Origin: Plumapathes pennacea
Taxonomy: Eukaryota > Cnidaria > Anthozoa > Antipatharia > Myriopathidae
DNA length: 64,000 nt
Assembly: GCA_964036295.1 (NCBI GenBank)
Contig: OZ038470.1
Location: 4,279,501 to 4,343,500, forward strand
Direction: 5' to 3'
In this document: positions 26,801 through 39,361 of the stretch, in pieces
Numbering within the stretch: position 1 is the stretch's first letter
How the letters are laid out: each line of letters opens with the position of its first letter
The notes under the pieces: model-generated
The model's database searches: none
What the model was told of the DNA's origin: nothing
Seen by the model: the letters and a program-made list of their open reading frames with translations, nothing else
Program-made: the position numbers and the translations under genes

Positions 26801-29800
26801 TGGTCAAGAGAATTTACATAGTATGAGCAAGTGGTTAATGAGACCTCTATATCACATAAAATAGAGATGAATGATTACAAATTAGTTTAAGCACAGTTCT
26901 CTCGCAACTGAAGCTAATTGATATGGTGCATGTGATTTTTTGTGGTGATTCTGTGCCATGAACAGAGGAGTACAGGAATAATAAAGCACCAAATTATGCT
27001 GTTGATAAAATCGAAGCTTAACTTCAGAGCAATATCATAGTTTCTTCATGTACATCTACAAATTTAAATCACTGATCAAGAATTTGAACACAATACTACA
27101 AACAGCTGATTATACCAGCACATGAATTGGCATGCAGATATTTTATTGCCTTTAGTAAAGGTTGACTGTCAAAATGTTAAGCTACGTAATACATACGTAA
27201 GCACAAAATATTTCCTAACAAAGATCAGCTTCTGTCTCTCATTGTATGGAGGATATCATGCATACCCGTAACCTTTTCTATATTGTTCAGTTACGGTTGC
27301 TAACAACAGAAGTCAGTTAGTCATCACTATTAATAGCACTGAATTAAATACATGCACCTTTTTACCTCATTCAAAGAGCTGTCAACAGAACATAATATAG
27401 TCCCAATTTTTGAAGGACCTCTTCAAATTCAGAACATGCTGTGATGGATAAAAGTAATGTTAGAAACATCTAGAATACCATGTCTAAAATTAGGTAGGTG
27501 CTTGATCTTCATAGTTTATTGCACTCAGGTAATCTTATGCATTTTCGATCTAGGGTAGCATTAACTGTTTTACTCCTTAGCTTAGTGTACAAATTATCCC
27601 AGAGTGATATTGAGGAAATTATCAAATTCCAAGTTCTCTATACTGTAGGATAGATTTCTGGTGAGGGACATATATGTTTTTATTATATAGACACGAGTGT
27701 TTTACTGGAAAATATACCGTGCGTAAAATCCATATGAAACTACATCCGGGACCCAAGTGGTGTATTTTCCATATCCTCACTAGTGAGGATATCGTTTGCA
27801 TCATTTCCCGCTTTTGTACGGTTGTTTGTGCTATTTCTCATAAAACACTTCTAATCAAGCCCCGTCAGTAGAATTATTCAATAGGTTGAAGTGGTTGCCA
27901 TTTTATGAGGAAGCTAAGTTAGCCAAGTGTTTCTTAGTATTTAAGCGACTTAAAGGTGAAGTTCCCTCTTATATCACCAACTTACTTAAGCTCAATAGTG
28001 ACCTACACTCTCGCAAGACCAGATATTCCAATTTTAATTTAGTTTGCCCCAGATTTAAGTATGAATCTGACGGAGGCAGATCGTTTGGTGTATCCGCCTG
28101 TCGGCTGTGGAACTCCTTGCCATTGGCGCTGCGTGAAATTGAGTCGTTTACTGTTTTTAAACAATCTTTGTGGAACTATTTTTTTAATCAACAGCAATTT
28201 TTGAACCATTTCATAGTGTAGCTTTTTATTAGTATGTTATCCGTGTAGATAGATGTAGTTTTTATCCATTGACCTTGTTAATACCTTTACTTTAAGCTTA
28301 GATTTTTTAAAGAATTGTTTAGTATATGTATGTAGAGGGCCACACGTTTATTAGCTCTGCTATTATGTGCTACCCTCGTTAAATAAAGACATTACTTACT
28401 TACTTACTTACTTACCTAATATAATAAAAAGAAAATTACATGGCAGCTTGAAGATATGGATTTTATTTTCGAGTGGTAAAAACAATATTTTACTCACTTG
28501 TGAAGCGCTCGTTCATAAAATATTGTTTTTACCACTCGAAAATAAAATTCATATCTTCGCGCCACCGTGTAATATCCTCTATATATATCTCTGGTGAAAA
28601 CCTGAAGGAAAGAATTGCAGTTGATCACATTTGTAGAGGTTGGCATCTCTGCTGTCTACCTCTGTCTCTCCATTTGTCTCATCTTTATATTTTTAGATAC
28701 AGTGAACTCTCTCTAAGCAGACACCTCTCTAAAGCAGACAGCATACAGATTTGGTCCTTGCCGATTTTCACTTGTTTCTCTGTAACTGAACGCTCTCTAA
28801 GGTGGAGAACTCTTTAAGGCGTACACTAAATCTGGTCTCGAGGGTGTCTGCCTTAGAAAGAGTTCACTGTATTAAAATCTGTGTATCTGTTTGTAGCTTA
28901 TCTGTGATTTTTATGACAAAAGAGGTCCACACAGCAGGGTCAGAAATTGTGACCAGTGAGTCACCGAGAAGGTGACTGAAAATTGCACTTTGACAACTAA
29001 TTATTTAATTATTAATTTATGCTGGTCACCAGCAGACGAACCTATCCTTTTTCCTAGAAGATTTTTCACTATCTGCTTATAACTTTTACAAAACTAGTGA
29101 TTTTTTTATTAGTTTTCATGTGGCACATCCACAAAAAGTTTAATTTCTGACCTTGCAAACCATTCTGACTAACACATGCATAAAATTATATCTTTCTGCA
29201 ATAGTTGCTACCCTTCCCACAACACCTGAACCAAAGCCAACAGCTAAACCAGCAGTCCCTCAGCATCTTCTGGTACCAGCACCAAGTAACACAAATGATT
29301 TCAGCCAGCCATCACTACTCTCAGCCTCGCCATCCAGTTCTGACTCGACGCTTTCCTCACCAAAGTCATCTCCATCAACTGAAGGAAGCAGAGAAAGATC
29401 ATTGTCTTCAGATTTTACTGCTGGGACTCACAGAAGCAAGCCTGAAAGACAATCCTCATTCTCTGGACCTGAGGCACTCAAGAAGACCACCAAGGACCTG
29501 CAAAGATCTAGTGTTACACTCCCAAGATTTCAGTTGCTACTTGAGGAAGTGAGTTGTGTCTGTTTAGTATTGTATTTTGAAGAAAATGCATTGATCAATT
29601 GTGCCAGGAGAAATAAAATAAATGGAATGAGCCACTTTTGTGATTTTATGCACAGTCTCTAAGGCTGAGATATTTTTTAGGTCCAGCTGAAAACTGATGG
29701 TTCGGTCATAACACATTGATGTAGCTTGGGCTGCTCATTATGAAATGTCAGCCAACACATTCTCTGTGACTTTCAATGTAGTGATAGCGACCTTACCTGC

Positions 29801-32381
29801 TATTTTCACTTGAACCACATATCCATGTCCATATGACTGTTTGTAATGTATGGTATTTGCTTGATGTCCATTTTAAGGAATGTGAGAAGTCCACGGCTGC
29901 TATAAGTACAACATTTGCCAAGTTGCGACAATGGTGAGTAGGGGTTGTAGACTTCTCAAAAGTTCTTGATAGTGAGCTACCAAAATTGAAGGCCTTAAGG
30001 GGGTCAGTCAATATAAACTACCAGCCTATTGCTCTGCATAACTGCTATGCACCTTATTTCACGCCCTTTTGTGCAACTTGACCAACGATGTAGTCCCTTT
30101 TTGCGCTTTAATATCATCAGTAGCTATGAACATTTGTGGTATATCACATGACCAAAACAAAAGATCATGTGTGCTATTTTCTTCATACGGAACAACTTAT
30201 AGTTGACTTTGTATTATCCCTTTCACTCCCAAATTCAAAATGCAGATTCTTCCAACCTTTTAAGAGGAAATTGTATCAGTTATGTAGTGAGAATATTGAT
30301 AGTTTAATCAGCTATCATCTGAGGAAGGTATCAAAAGCCAAGTTCTCCTTACTGTATGATATATTTTTGCTGTCAAAACTGAAGGAGAAAATTGAACTTG
30401 ATCACTCTTGGGAGTGAAAGGGTTTAAAGGAAAAGTTTGCCTCTGATTAGGGTTGATTGACCCTTGTGCATTTTCCACAGCTTAAATGAGAGAGAAGTAG
30501 AACTGGCAAAACTAATGAAACAGGTCAAGGAGGAAGCAGGTATGTGTTGTCAATCACTATCAAAACAGCATTTTCACATGGTTGCATTCACATCCAAGCT
30601 AATAACAGGCCACGAGTCATATGGCAACTTCAATATGTGAATGCAGTAAAAGCTGACAAAGTAAATATAATTATCCCATCAATCTAAAGCATCAGTTGCT
30701 AAGTTTTAATACTTTGTCAGGCATGAAGGGTCAATAATATTGTTTCTTGTTCTCTGTGTAGTGACGTTATTGCAACAACGTCTAGAAAATGCTGCCGCCC
30801 TAAAGTTGAAGGCTGAGAGAGTGCGAGGGATGGATGAAGCTCACATCTCTGAACTAAGAAATGAAATCCGGGTAAGGGTTCCACGCAGAACAATGGAATG
30901 CAAATATCACACATACAACACTTACCCCTCTACCTCCACATAGTTGAAGAGGAATACTGTCTTGATAGTGCACAAACAAACTATGTTCAGTTACAGAAAC
31001 ATGGTGATTGTAGCAATGTAAATTTTGCATGCATGATTCATCTTATGATCTCAGGGGATGTGATCAAATCAAAATGTGGTCGTTTGTACTAACCATTATC
31101 TCAAATCATATTTTGCAGAACTTTGTGAGTGAAAGAAAGTTTGATGAAGAATTGGCCAAAACCATTCGTTTTGTTGGAGATGAAGAAAAGCTAAAGGAGG
31201 TACAGTGATTAATAATAATTTATTATAGGAGTCAATTCTTCATATTACTCTCTTTTTTTTCTAACACAATACAGTGAATAGTACAATAACCTATTTAAAT
31301 ACATTGTGTCACAATTTTATCTTTGTTTTTCTTGCAGGAAATCAAGACTTTTGGTGAAGGTATAAACATGTACCATCATTTCCTCTCTAATCTTGTCATG
31401 TTTGACTTGCCAAGTTTCTTTGTACTGTGTATAAAGACATCCATGTCTTCACATATCTAACATTTAATTAATTTTATTAGATATTTGCATGGCATATATT
31501 ACACCCCTACCACACCCCTCCCCCCCTGCCCACAAAGGACACCTTTCTACAATAGCCAATACACTCAGTTCCCTATCACGTCATATATAGAGGATATTAC
31601 ATGGCAGCGCGAAGATATGAATTTTATTTTCGAGTGGTAAAAACAATATTTTACAAACAAGCGCTTCGCAAGTGTTTTACAAGAAATTGCACAAACAACC
31701 ATGCAAAAGCGGGAAATGATACCAACGATATCATTAGGAGTAGTGAGGATATGGAAAATATGCCACTCAGGTCCCGGATGTAGTTTCGTATGGATTTTAC
31801 TCAGGATATATTTTCCAGTAAAACACTTGTGTCTATATAATAAAGAGGTTTAATATTTAAACTATAATTATTATAGTATCCATTATCTCCTGCAGTTGTC
31901 CCAATCAAGAACTCGTACAAACCAGTTATACTGAACCCTACCCCACCAAACAAGCCAGTTGAGAAGGAAGATGTAGCACCTACAACTCAAATTGTGCCAG
32001 TTGTGAGTGCTTCAGTTGTGTCAAGTCCTCCTTTGGTGAATGAAGTTAACAGTCCAGGCTTAAGTCATTTGTCTGAGTTGCATCAGAGAGCTGAGATGCA
32101 TGCTCGCCTACAGGCTTCCCTCAAGTTACAGGTATTTGTGTGTTGTGTCTGCGTTGTGTCTGCTTTAAGCTTTAAGCCTGAATCAAATGGTGATGACAGT
32201 TGGTGACAGTTTGAACTTTTGTGCCCATTTAAACACGAACTATCATGCACTATCATCAGCTATCTTTTATCTTGAACATGTTTAAATTTGATGAGTTTCT
32301 CATGTCCAATGTCTCTTCATATTTCCTAATTTATGTTGAATCCATTTTCTTTGTTGGCTAATTGATTTTTTTTTTTTTTTT

Positions 32382-32414
<33 letters not shown>

Positions 32415-34894
32415 CCATGAAGGGAATACCACTGGAAGGCAGCAAAAAAACAAATCGAAGTACGTGGTCAGATTCTTACTGACGATGCCTTTTTCGTCTA
32501 TACAGAGTTAAATTTTATCATTTATTATTCAAAAACTTGTTGGTAAAGATAATTTACCTTTTATACACGTCTATGGCATATTTAGGACATAACTGATTTT
32601 ACCAGTATGTTTTTCGAAATTTGAAAAAGGCATAATAAGGCATAGTATTCAAACCAAGAAATATCGTATTAGCCAACTATTTACTTGATATAGAATCGAT
32701 TTTAACGATAAAATTTTATGTCCTATGGGCAACTTAACTTTTCAACGTTTCTTTTTTTTTTTTCACAGAAGGAAGAAACAATGGGCGAGCTACAAGAGAG
32801 GGCAAACTCAACTCAGAAAGTGAACGAGGAGAACCTACAGGTGAAAAATCTAAAGAAATTAAACCCAACTCTAATGAGCAGCAGAGGGAGTCGTCCAGGT
32901 CTGCAGGACGAAGGAATGCACGAGCCAAACAAGAGGACAGACGTAATGAAGGTAGGCCTAGCACTAGCAATCAACAGGAAGAGACTCATGGAAAAAGAAG
33001 CACACAAACTAAGAGAGAAGAACAGCACAAGGAAGACAGTTCAAGTGCTAGCAATCACCTGGAAGAGGCCCCACGGTCTCCTCGGAAAAGAAACACACGA
33101 CGCGGGAGAGAAGAAATGCCTAGTGCTAACCATGAGCAGGCAGAGGCCCCACAGTCTGCTGGGAATAGAAACGCACGAGATAAGCCTAGCAATAAGCAGG
33201 CAGAGGCGACTCCATCTGCAGGCGCTGAGGGCCAAGAGCGACACGAAGAAAAGCCTGGTGCTAGCACTCAACAGGCAGAAGCCCCTCGATCTCCTCGGAA
33301 AAGAAACACAAAACCCAGGAGAGAGGAAACGCCGAGCGCTAGCAATGAGCAGGCAGAGGCTACTGCATCTGTAGGTGCTGAGGGCCAAGAGCGACGCGAA
33401 GAAAAGCCTGGTGCTACTCAACAGGCAAAAGCCCCTCGATCTCCTCGGAAACGAAATGCACAATCCAAGGGGGAAGAAAAACCTGGTGCTAGCAATGAAC
33501 AGACAGAGGCGACTGCATCTGCAGACGCTGAGGGACAAACTGGACGCCGGGGACGACGAAAGCGGCCACAGAGTAAGACGGTCCCTGCAGGTGAGGAAGA
33601 GCCACTTCGTAAGACAGAACAGGGTGAGAGAGAAGGCCGGCCACGAAGGAACAGGCGGAGAAAGGGTGCAGGACGAGCGACCGAAGAAGAGAAGGATAAA
33701 CGTGCGGGGCCAGATGAAGCATCGGAAGTGGTTCAGAAAGACAGACCAGCTGGAAAGGAAGAGAGCACAGCAGCACAGGAAGCGTCTAAGGAGAGAAAGA
33801 AAAGGGGACGAAGGAATAGAACAGAGTCGGCGGCCAGTAGGGCTGGCAAGGAGGGAAATGAAGTGAAAGGGGAAAGTAGAGCGTCGAAAGAGGAAGGAGT
33901 GAGACAAGAGGTCGAGGAAGGGAAGGAAAGACGTACTGAAGTACAAAAGAAAGAGAATCATTCAGAGGATGTGAAAGAACCAAGCAATACGGAGGAAGGG
34001 AAGGAAAAAGCTGTGGAAGCACCGGAGAAAATGAGTCGTTCAGTGGACGGACAAGAAGCAAGCGAGAGTACTGAGGAGATGAAGGAAAGAAGCACTGAAT
34101 TACAAGAGAAAATGGATCATTTGGAAGCAAGCAAGACGGACAAGGAAGGGAAGGAAAGAGCGGCGGAGGCAGGCGAGAAAGAGAGTCATTCAACGAGTGT
34201 GAAGGAAGAAAGCAAGAATGACGAGGAAATGAAGGAAGGAGGCGTGGAAGCACCGGATAAAGTGGGCCATTCGGAAGATCTGAAGGAAGAAGATGAAGAG
34301 AAAAAATCCACCCACGACCCAGAGATGGAGGGATCACAAGACGAAATGGAAGCTCAAGCACCAGATTTAACAAAAGAGAAAAGCGACAGCACGCCAGAAG
34401 AGCTGGGTGTAGAACAACCCACAGCAGCAAGCCAGCAAAGGGAGAACACGGCTGATGGAGCCAGGGAAGAAATCTCGCATCTCAATGGAACCACAGGCCA
34501 GGATGCAGGACAACAAGGTTTGGCACCAACAGAGGCACTTCCTCAAAGAAAGCCAAGGTCCTCCAGGAGGAGGAACGCTCCTGGGAGGGGCCAAGGTAGT
34601 GATTCAAAGGAGGACCTTGAGAGCTTGAACACTAATAATGAACATTCGATGGATCACGATGCTGCTAATGGGACCAGCAATCCCGATACAAAACCTCCTC
34701 ACACAGAAGAAACGCCCTTGGAACCACCAGGGGACACTAAGGCACTACCTCTCACAGCTCCAGCACTGCAAGCACCAGAAGGGGAAAAGGTTGCAGGGGG
34801 TGATGGGAAGGCAGGTTATGTGGAACCCATTTCACATATAAATGGTTTCGTCCAAGTTAATGGCAATGTAGACGAGTGTCTAGTAGAAAGATGA
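23804..34894 (+). CDS. SPATS2: SPATS2/SPATS2L homologue with enlarged charged tail
   Basis: Fourteen exons join to 1152 residues; vertebrate SPATS2 is about 545. Exons: 23804-23834, 23902-23972, 24057-24165, 24381-24427, 26030-26159, 29205-29548, 29878-29933, 30481-30539, 30762-30871, 31119-31199, 31338-31359, 31896-32131, 32423-32459, 32769-34894. The N terminus has the UBA-like fold region (KIERVREVVPNRSKDDVALI, then VLGEWNIQGKK and a Lys-rich run). The middle matches the family helical region (KKTTKDLQRSSVTLPRFQ, NEREVELAKLMKQ, ELRNEIRNFVSERKFDEEL). Family members are cytoplasmic, RNA-associated and linked to stress granules or germ cells. Exon 14 (residues 445-1152) is unusual: it holds 25-30 residue degenerate repeats rich in Lys, Glu, Arg, Ala and Ser, yet ends with the family-like LPQRKPRSSRRRNAPGRG. 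The short exon 13 sets the frame for exon 14; omitting it causes an early stop. Confidence 0.88.
26440..26640. mobile_element. Decayed relative of the GAGCCGTTTTCGG MITE
   Basis: GGAAGCAAGTGGCAATTGCATTTCC, AAGTAAAACCATTCATTGG and CCTCTGTGATTGGCAGATG parallel the interior of the copy at 52446-52743. The ends are lost. It lies in SPATS2 intron 5. Confidence 0.4.
27688..28582. mobile_element. Foldback element (same family as 8865) split by a LINE
   Basis: 27688-27855 carries ACACGAGTGTTTTAC, GGGACCCAAGTGG and the ATATCCTCACTAGTGAGGATAT palindrome. 28416-28582 carries CTAATATAATAAAAAG and the TTTTCGAGTGGTAAAAACAATATTTTAC stem-loop. Joined across the insert, this is the reverse complement of the element at 8865-9170. 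It lies in SPATS2 intron 5. Confidence 0.75.
27856..28415 (+). mobile_element. 5'-truncated LINE (L2/CR1-type) 3' end
   Basis: An open frame from 27857 to a stop at 28221 encodes the C-terminal end of a non-LTR reverse-transcriptase polyprotein. Recognisable parts are LFNRLKWLPFYEEAKLAKC, then GEVPSYITNLL, then RSFGVSACRLWNSLP, then FKQSLWNYFF. The LPxxxR-xxK / GxRSFxxxxxRLWNSLP / FKxxLxxxF pattern is typical of L2/CR1-like elements. The 3' UTR ends AAATAAAGAC followed by (ACTT)n repeats, as such LINEs often do. Both sides are bordered by CTAAT (27851-27855 and 28416-28420), a 5-bp target duplication. The catalytic domains are missing, so the copy is dead on arrival. Confidence 0.85.
28700..28871. 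mobile_element. Pogo/Tigger-like MITE
   Basis: CAGTGAACTCTCTCTAAGCA at the left is inverse to CTTAGAAAGAGTTCACTG at the right, with TA on each side. It is related to 4141-4342 and lies in SPATS2 intron 5. Confidence 0.7.
30213..30427. mobile_element. CCCTTTCACTCC MITE
   Basis: Starts ATCCCTTTCACTCCCAAATT and ends TTGGGAGTGAAAGGGTTTAA, about 215 bp, in SPATS2 intron 7, ending 53 bases before exon 8. Confidence 0.8.
31588..31848. mobile_element. Foldback element, family of 8865, internally deleted
   Basis: ATTACATGGCAGCGCGAAGATATG, TTTTCGAGTGGTAAAAACAA and GATATGGAAAATATGCCACTC follow the order of the 8865 copy. The first stem-loop is cut short: its distal arm is replaced directly by GTGTTTTACAAG. 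It lies in SPATS2 intron 11. Confidence 0.7.
32367..32414. repeat. Poly-T then (GTT)n tract
   Basis: About 17 T followed by about ten GTT units leads straight into TTCCATGAAG, the acceptor of SPATS2 exon 13. The repeat therefore serves as its polypyrimidine tract. Confidence 0.85.
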
Positions 34895-35660
34895 ACATTA
34901 CATTTGGTTTCAGCTCAACGTAGCCAACAGCTTATGTAGTAAACCATAGTAGTTTGATCGGATCACAAATTCTCCTAATCATTTATAAAGATAAAATATG
35001 GGTGACAATTGGACAATGTGTTTGATATTCCAAGCTCCCACCCCGCCCTCATGATTCCCCCTGAGCATAGCGTGTGGCCGTTTGCGGGAACTATTCTTTA
35101 CGATGACCATCCGCAAAATTAAATTAGTTCCCGCAAGAATTATTTCTCGCGAAAAATGTCTCCGCAAAGATTAAGACGATTCATAGTCAACATTGTTTTA
35201 CTGTTAGCCTGCGAGTGCAGCTTTGTTGAGGTTCATGAAGGTATGGAAGTGATAAAAAAAAAACCCTTGGGTGATATGCTGTGGGATACTGTTAAAAGAT
35301 TGTGACTCTTTGATACTTCTACTTTATCTAAGAAACCAGGGGACCTTTCGAAATTAAAAAGATAAATAAAACCGCGCAATAATTAGGTACCGGGGTAAAA
35401 TCATCCCGGGGACAAACCGCAAAAATATCCGGCCACACGGTATGTGAGACAATTTAGTAGATTAGTTGTTCACAGGGAGGGGTATGTAAGTAAGGCTTAG
35501 TAAATCTCTCATAAAACTAAAGTGGTCTTTTTCCACTTGATGGGGTGGGGTGGGCTAAAATTGACTCGTGCACAAGGATTAGAGAAAAGAAGCTATTTTA
35601 ATAGTTGGGCAGAGTTTAGCGGTTGAAATATATATGCAAGTATTGAAGGCACTAGATTCT

Positions 35661-35947
35661 TTAACCCTTTCACTTCCGAACTCAATACAAAATTAACTCA
35701 CTCAACTATTCAAGACGAAAAGTGCATGGGGGTTGTAGTGAGAACTGATTGTCAAATCAACTTTTGTCTGAGCAAACTATCAAGTAGCAAATTCTTCATA
35801 TTGTATCTCTGGTTAACTCACTCAACCATTCAAGACGAAAAGTGCATGGGGGTTGTAGTGAGAACAAATTATCTATTATTGTCTATTTCTGGTGAGAGAC
35901 TGAGGGAGAAAATTTTAGTTGATCACGCTTGAGGGTGAAAGGGTTAA
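35661..35947. mobile_element. CCCTTTCACTCC MITE with internal duplication
   Basis: The ends are TTAACCCTTTCACTTCC and GAGGGTGAAAGGGTTAA. A segment beginning TTAACTCACTCAAC (35693) recurs at 35814 and includes GTGCATGGGGGTTGTAGTGA both times. This makes the copy about 75 bp longer than its relatives. Confidence 0.8.
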
Positions 35948-36284
35948 GGCACGAAAAACCTAATACTTACCTTATTTATCTCTATCGTATATTCTTAATG
36001 GTAATAGCAAATGAAATTGTATCTGAGCCTTAGTTTCTGGGCCTTATTATATATGAAACATCGAATTTGTAGCGGATCCACATACAAAGTTGCTTCAAGT
36101 TCTGGTTATCAATTGAGCATCTTATCTTACACAACAGGTCTCAGTCGTCCAAAGCTCGATTTAGCTATTCCAAGATAAATCAAATTAGACCTCTCAATTT
36201 ATTGGTGAACAGATTGTCAGTTTTACTGAAGGGCATTGTTTTAGCAGGAATCTTTGTTAGGGAGAAATCTTCCAGATATATCAG

Positions 36285-36460
36285 ATTCTCCCAACCATTC
36301 AAGAGGAAACTGCATGAATATTGTGGTAAGATTTGATAATTCAATCAGCTCTTATGTGAGCAAACTATTAATACCAAGTTCTCCTTACTCTATGAGGCGT
36401 TTTTTGTGAGAGACTGAAAGAGATTATTGACTTGACTTCGAGGCGTAATGGGGCTTTGAG
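36285..36460. mobile_element. CCCTTTCACTCC MITE, interior only
   Basis: CAGATTCTCCCAACCATTCA, GAGCAAACTATTAATACC, TTCTCCTTACTCTATGA and GAGAGACTGAAAGAGA match the family interior. The terminal repeats are lost. Confidence 0.6.
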
Positions 36461-38058
36461 CAGTTGAGTCCGAAAGCACAACCGGTTTAATTAATCTACA
36501 AAAATGGCAAATTATATAAAATTATAGATCATTATTATATATTTTTTGGTACACTCTGAATTTCCCCAACGGGGAGCGGGTTACGATGAAGCGGGATCAC
36601 GGATCAAACGTTGCGTTGTCTGCAACTTGCAAAAATAAAAGCCAACAAAACGCATCCAGTGTTGTGCGAGAACTATCGTCCCTTCTTTTCCCTCGAAGAT
36701 TGTTTGAGCTACAATCAAATGCAAAAGTAGTTGAGACACTGCATATTTTGAGCAATTTATCAGCTTTTAAGTTTTGTTCATTTCTGAAATCTCGTTGTGC
36801 GATATTGGATACTCAACAGTGAAACGGGGGAGGGGGAAAAAGATGCTGTCAAACGAAATCCAGATAAGAGTGAGGGAATAGAAGAGAAGACTGGGTCTTT
36901 TTTGCGAGTGTCTCAACCATTTTGCATTTGATTGTAGCACTTAGCGACCTAGCGAAGGAGGTAGTAGTTGGTTGTCCGTGCACCAGCGATTCATCCCATG
37001 CCCGTGTCCTCCCAATATAAAAAGATTAATCATAAATATTACAATTTCCTCGAATGTGATTGGTTCATAAACCCCCCGATTAATCATTAATTGGACACCT
37101 ATTGTTCTGTAATCGGATACTTCTTTGTTCTGTAATCGGACAGTTGGCTTGACCAATCATAAGCAAGAGTGAAATTTAAATGCACCAATCAGCGTTACAC
37201 TGATTTTCAGTGGAAAACTCGATTGCCGGTGTGAGTTTGTGGCTTCTCGAAAGGCGAATTTTGTTAATTCTTGGACAACTTAACATGCAAGGAACAGTTT
37301 GTGGTCAATCAAAGAACGTGAACAGTCACTATGTAACGAAAGAAGACAGGAAATTTTCGCCGGTCGGGCGCGTTTGTTTAGTTCACGACATCGCCAGCAT
37401 GCTGTGCTACTGACACTCCGAAACTTACGGCTCGGCCAATGTCAATGAACGTCGTTAATTCATTTCAAAATCATGGAAGAAACTTAACTTTGTTGTGATG
37501 GACTGTGATAGACAAACGCTCCTAGAAAATTAAGCCGTCAAGAAATCGGTAAGTTTGTAATTGCTGTGCCGACCCGCTAAGATACAGATTTTTTCAGTCT
37601 TGAGTATTTCCTTTGAATGCTTTGGAGTAAACTTCAGTGAAAAAAAATAAACTAGTATTCTGAGTTTCAAAGTACCTGTTATGTTAAAAAATGTAAACCT
37701 GAAAAGTCGAAATAAACTGTCTTTCAATTTGTGAGTTCGTGATGGGTTTACTGATTTTTACTGAGTGTAAAGAACTTACACATTTTTTACTTTTACTTCA
37801 AAAATCCGCATTCAACTCAAATCATTGGGTAAATTAGCTTCTTCTTTCTCTCAAGTATTTTAAGTTGATATAACTGAGAGCTAGATAACTACGAACAAGC
37901 GGCGTGTTTACAAACGCCGAACCGTGTGTACGCGCGTGTTAAAATAGATCGGCGATGAAGTACTTCTTGATGCTTTGTTTTTATGTATAGTACAGGAGAA
38001 GACGCTGAAGCTATATGATCATTTCATTCTCAGAAATTGTAATATTTATGATTAATTG

Positions 38059-38201
38059 GTAAGAGGACTTCGTGTCGTCCGATGTCGGTCTGTAATCATA
38101 CTCGTGATTACGAAATCAGACTCCCGCGAAGCGCGGTCGTCCGATTTCGTAATCACTCGTATGATTACAGACCGAATCGGACTCCACTCAGTCCTATTAC
38201 C
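38059..38201. mobile_element. Palindromic foldback element
   Basis: GGTAAGAGGACT at the left is inverse to AGTCCTATTACC at the right. The arms continue through GTCTGTAATCATACTCGTGA and GATTACGAAATC against their inverses (38085-38115, 38143-38174). The centre is CCGCGAAGCGCGG. About 60-bp arms surround a small loop and there is no coding capacity. Confidence 0.9.
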
Positions 38202-39361
38202 ATTATTAATTTAAAATGTCTGCGGGCAAAGCTAATCATCCAACATACAGGCTATCTTTATTCGAGCGATGTTGCTCTCCCAAGCTACGTGCCAGCGGAT
38301 CGGATATAAGACTGACGTTGATAAGACAATAATGACGATGATAATGATTGGAAATTTAATAGCGCAAATTACATGTGAATACGATCAAGTGCGCTTTACA
38401 ATAATATTTTAAACATGATGAGATCAAACCGAAGGCATTGAAGGTGCCTCTGGCTGCCGCTATAGTCGGTTCATGTATCATCTCTGATTAGTGACATGGT
38501 TGATATGGTAGTGGAAGACAGATCACATCACAGTATTATCTTTAGTCACTTTAGGGAAAATCCCGTTCTGTATCGTGCTGAGACGGGGAATTTTAAAAAG
38601 GGTCTACTATAAATGGTTTGTGAACTAAGGACTGTAAGGTGCATGCAACGTCTGAAAGAGAGTTTCACCGCAACCTGAGCCATTATCAGGGTAGAACATT
38701 TAAAAATTAGCTTATAGTCAGTCAGTTTTTCGCTCGTATATTTAGCAGCTGAGTCTGAAACCGCCGCTGGGACGAAACGCTAATACAACCAGAAATACGA
38801 TACTCGGATAAACTTAATTCGTTCGACATTTCGTTGTATGTAGTGAGACATTTCAATCACAGGAAAAACTTGTCTGCATGGCTATGAAAGCAGCGGCATA
38901 ATAGCCATAGTGCAACGTAGCAGCCTTGCTCTGTAATAAACTGTTCGTTGACACATTATTTGCGAATATTTCAACTATTATGCGATTTATTTACTAATAT
39001 TCGTATGTAATATCCGAACGGGTAAATGTTTCTTTGTCAAGTTGTCCTCTTTGGTTTGTCTTGCTGGCTTTACGCTTTTTATGCGCCGGTCCATGAGTCT
39101 ACGAGGATAATGTGAACCCGCACGGAAAATCGAACTGTACGTGACAACTCGGTCTGTCACGAACATGCGAGAAATCATCCGTGCGCGAGGGTGCATTTGT
39201 TGTACCGCAGTAGTATTTTAAAAGCTTTAATATTTGATCATCTGAGTTCTACCTGTTGTCGCGAGGAAATGCCATCCTCGTCGCCACCCTCGAAATGCTA
39301 TTCTGATCTCGCAATGAATCCTGTCAAAACGATCACGATTCGTGCTGTCGGCCATTCGGGT

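Larger units (their letters stand above)
34895..39361. other. 4.5-kb spacer SPATS2 to TRAF
   Basis: AATAAA at 35365-35370 may end SPATS2. The rest holds the MITEs and foldback listed separately, AT-rich sequence, and short open frames (36586-36822 plus, 37210-37413 plus). Those frames lack recognisable domains or splice partners. I support no gene here. Confidence 0.5.

Noticed and set aside
32718-33374. 218-codon frame overlapping the start of SPATS2 exon 14
   Set aside because: It would follow if exon 12 joined exon 14 directly. The 37-base exon 13 (32423-32459) restores the longer frame, which continues to the family-like C terminus.
33041-33961. 306-codon minus-strand open frame rich in Leu, Phe and Ser
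   Set aside because: It is antisense to the low-complexity charged exon of SPATS2. The composition mirrors the sense strand and there is no recognisable domain.
33786-34430. 214-codon minus-strand open frame
   Set aside because: Also antisense to the repetitive SPATS2 exon.
36586-36822. Intronless 78-codon ATG frame in the SPATS2-TRAF spacer
   Set aside because: No recognisable domain, promoter or splice context. Frames of this length are expected by chance.
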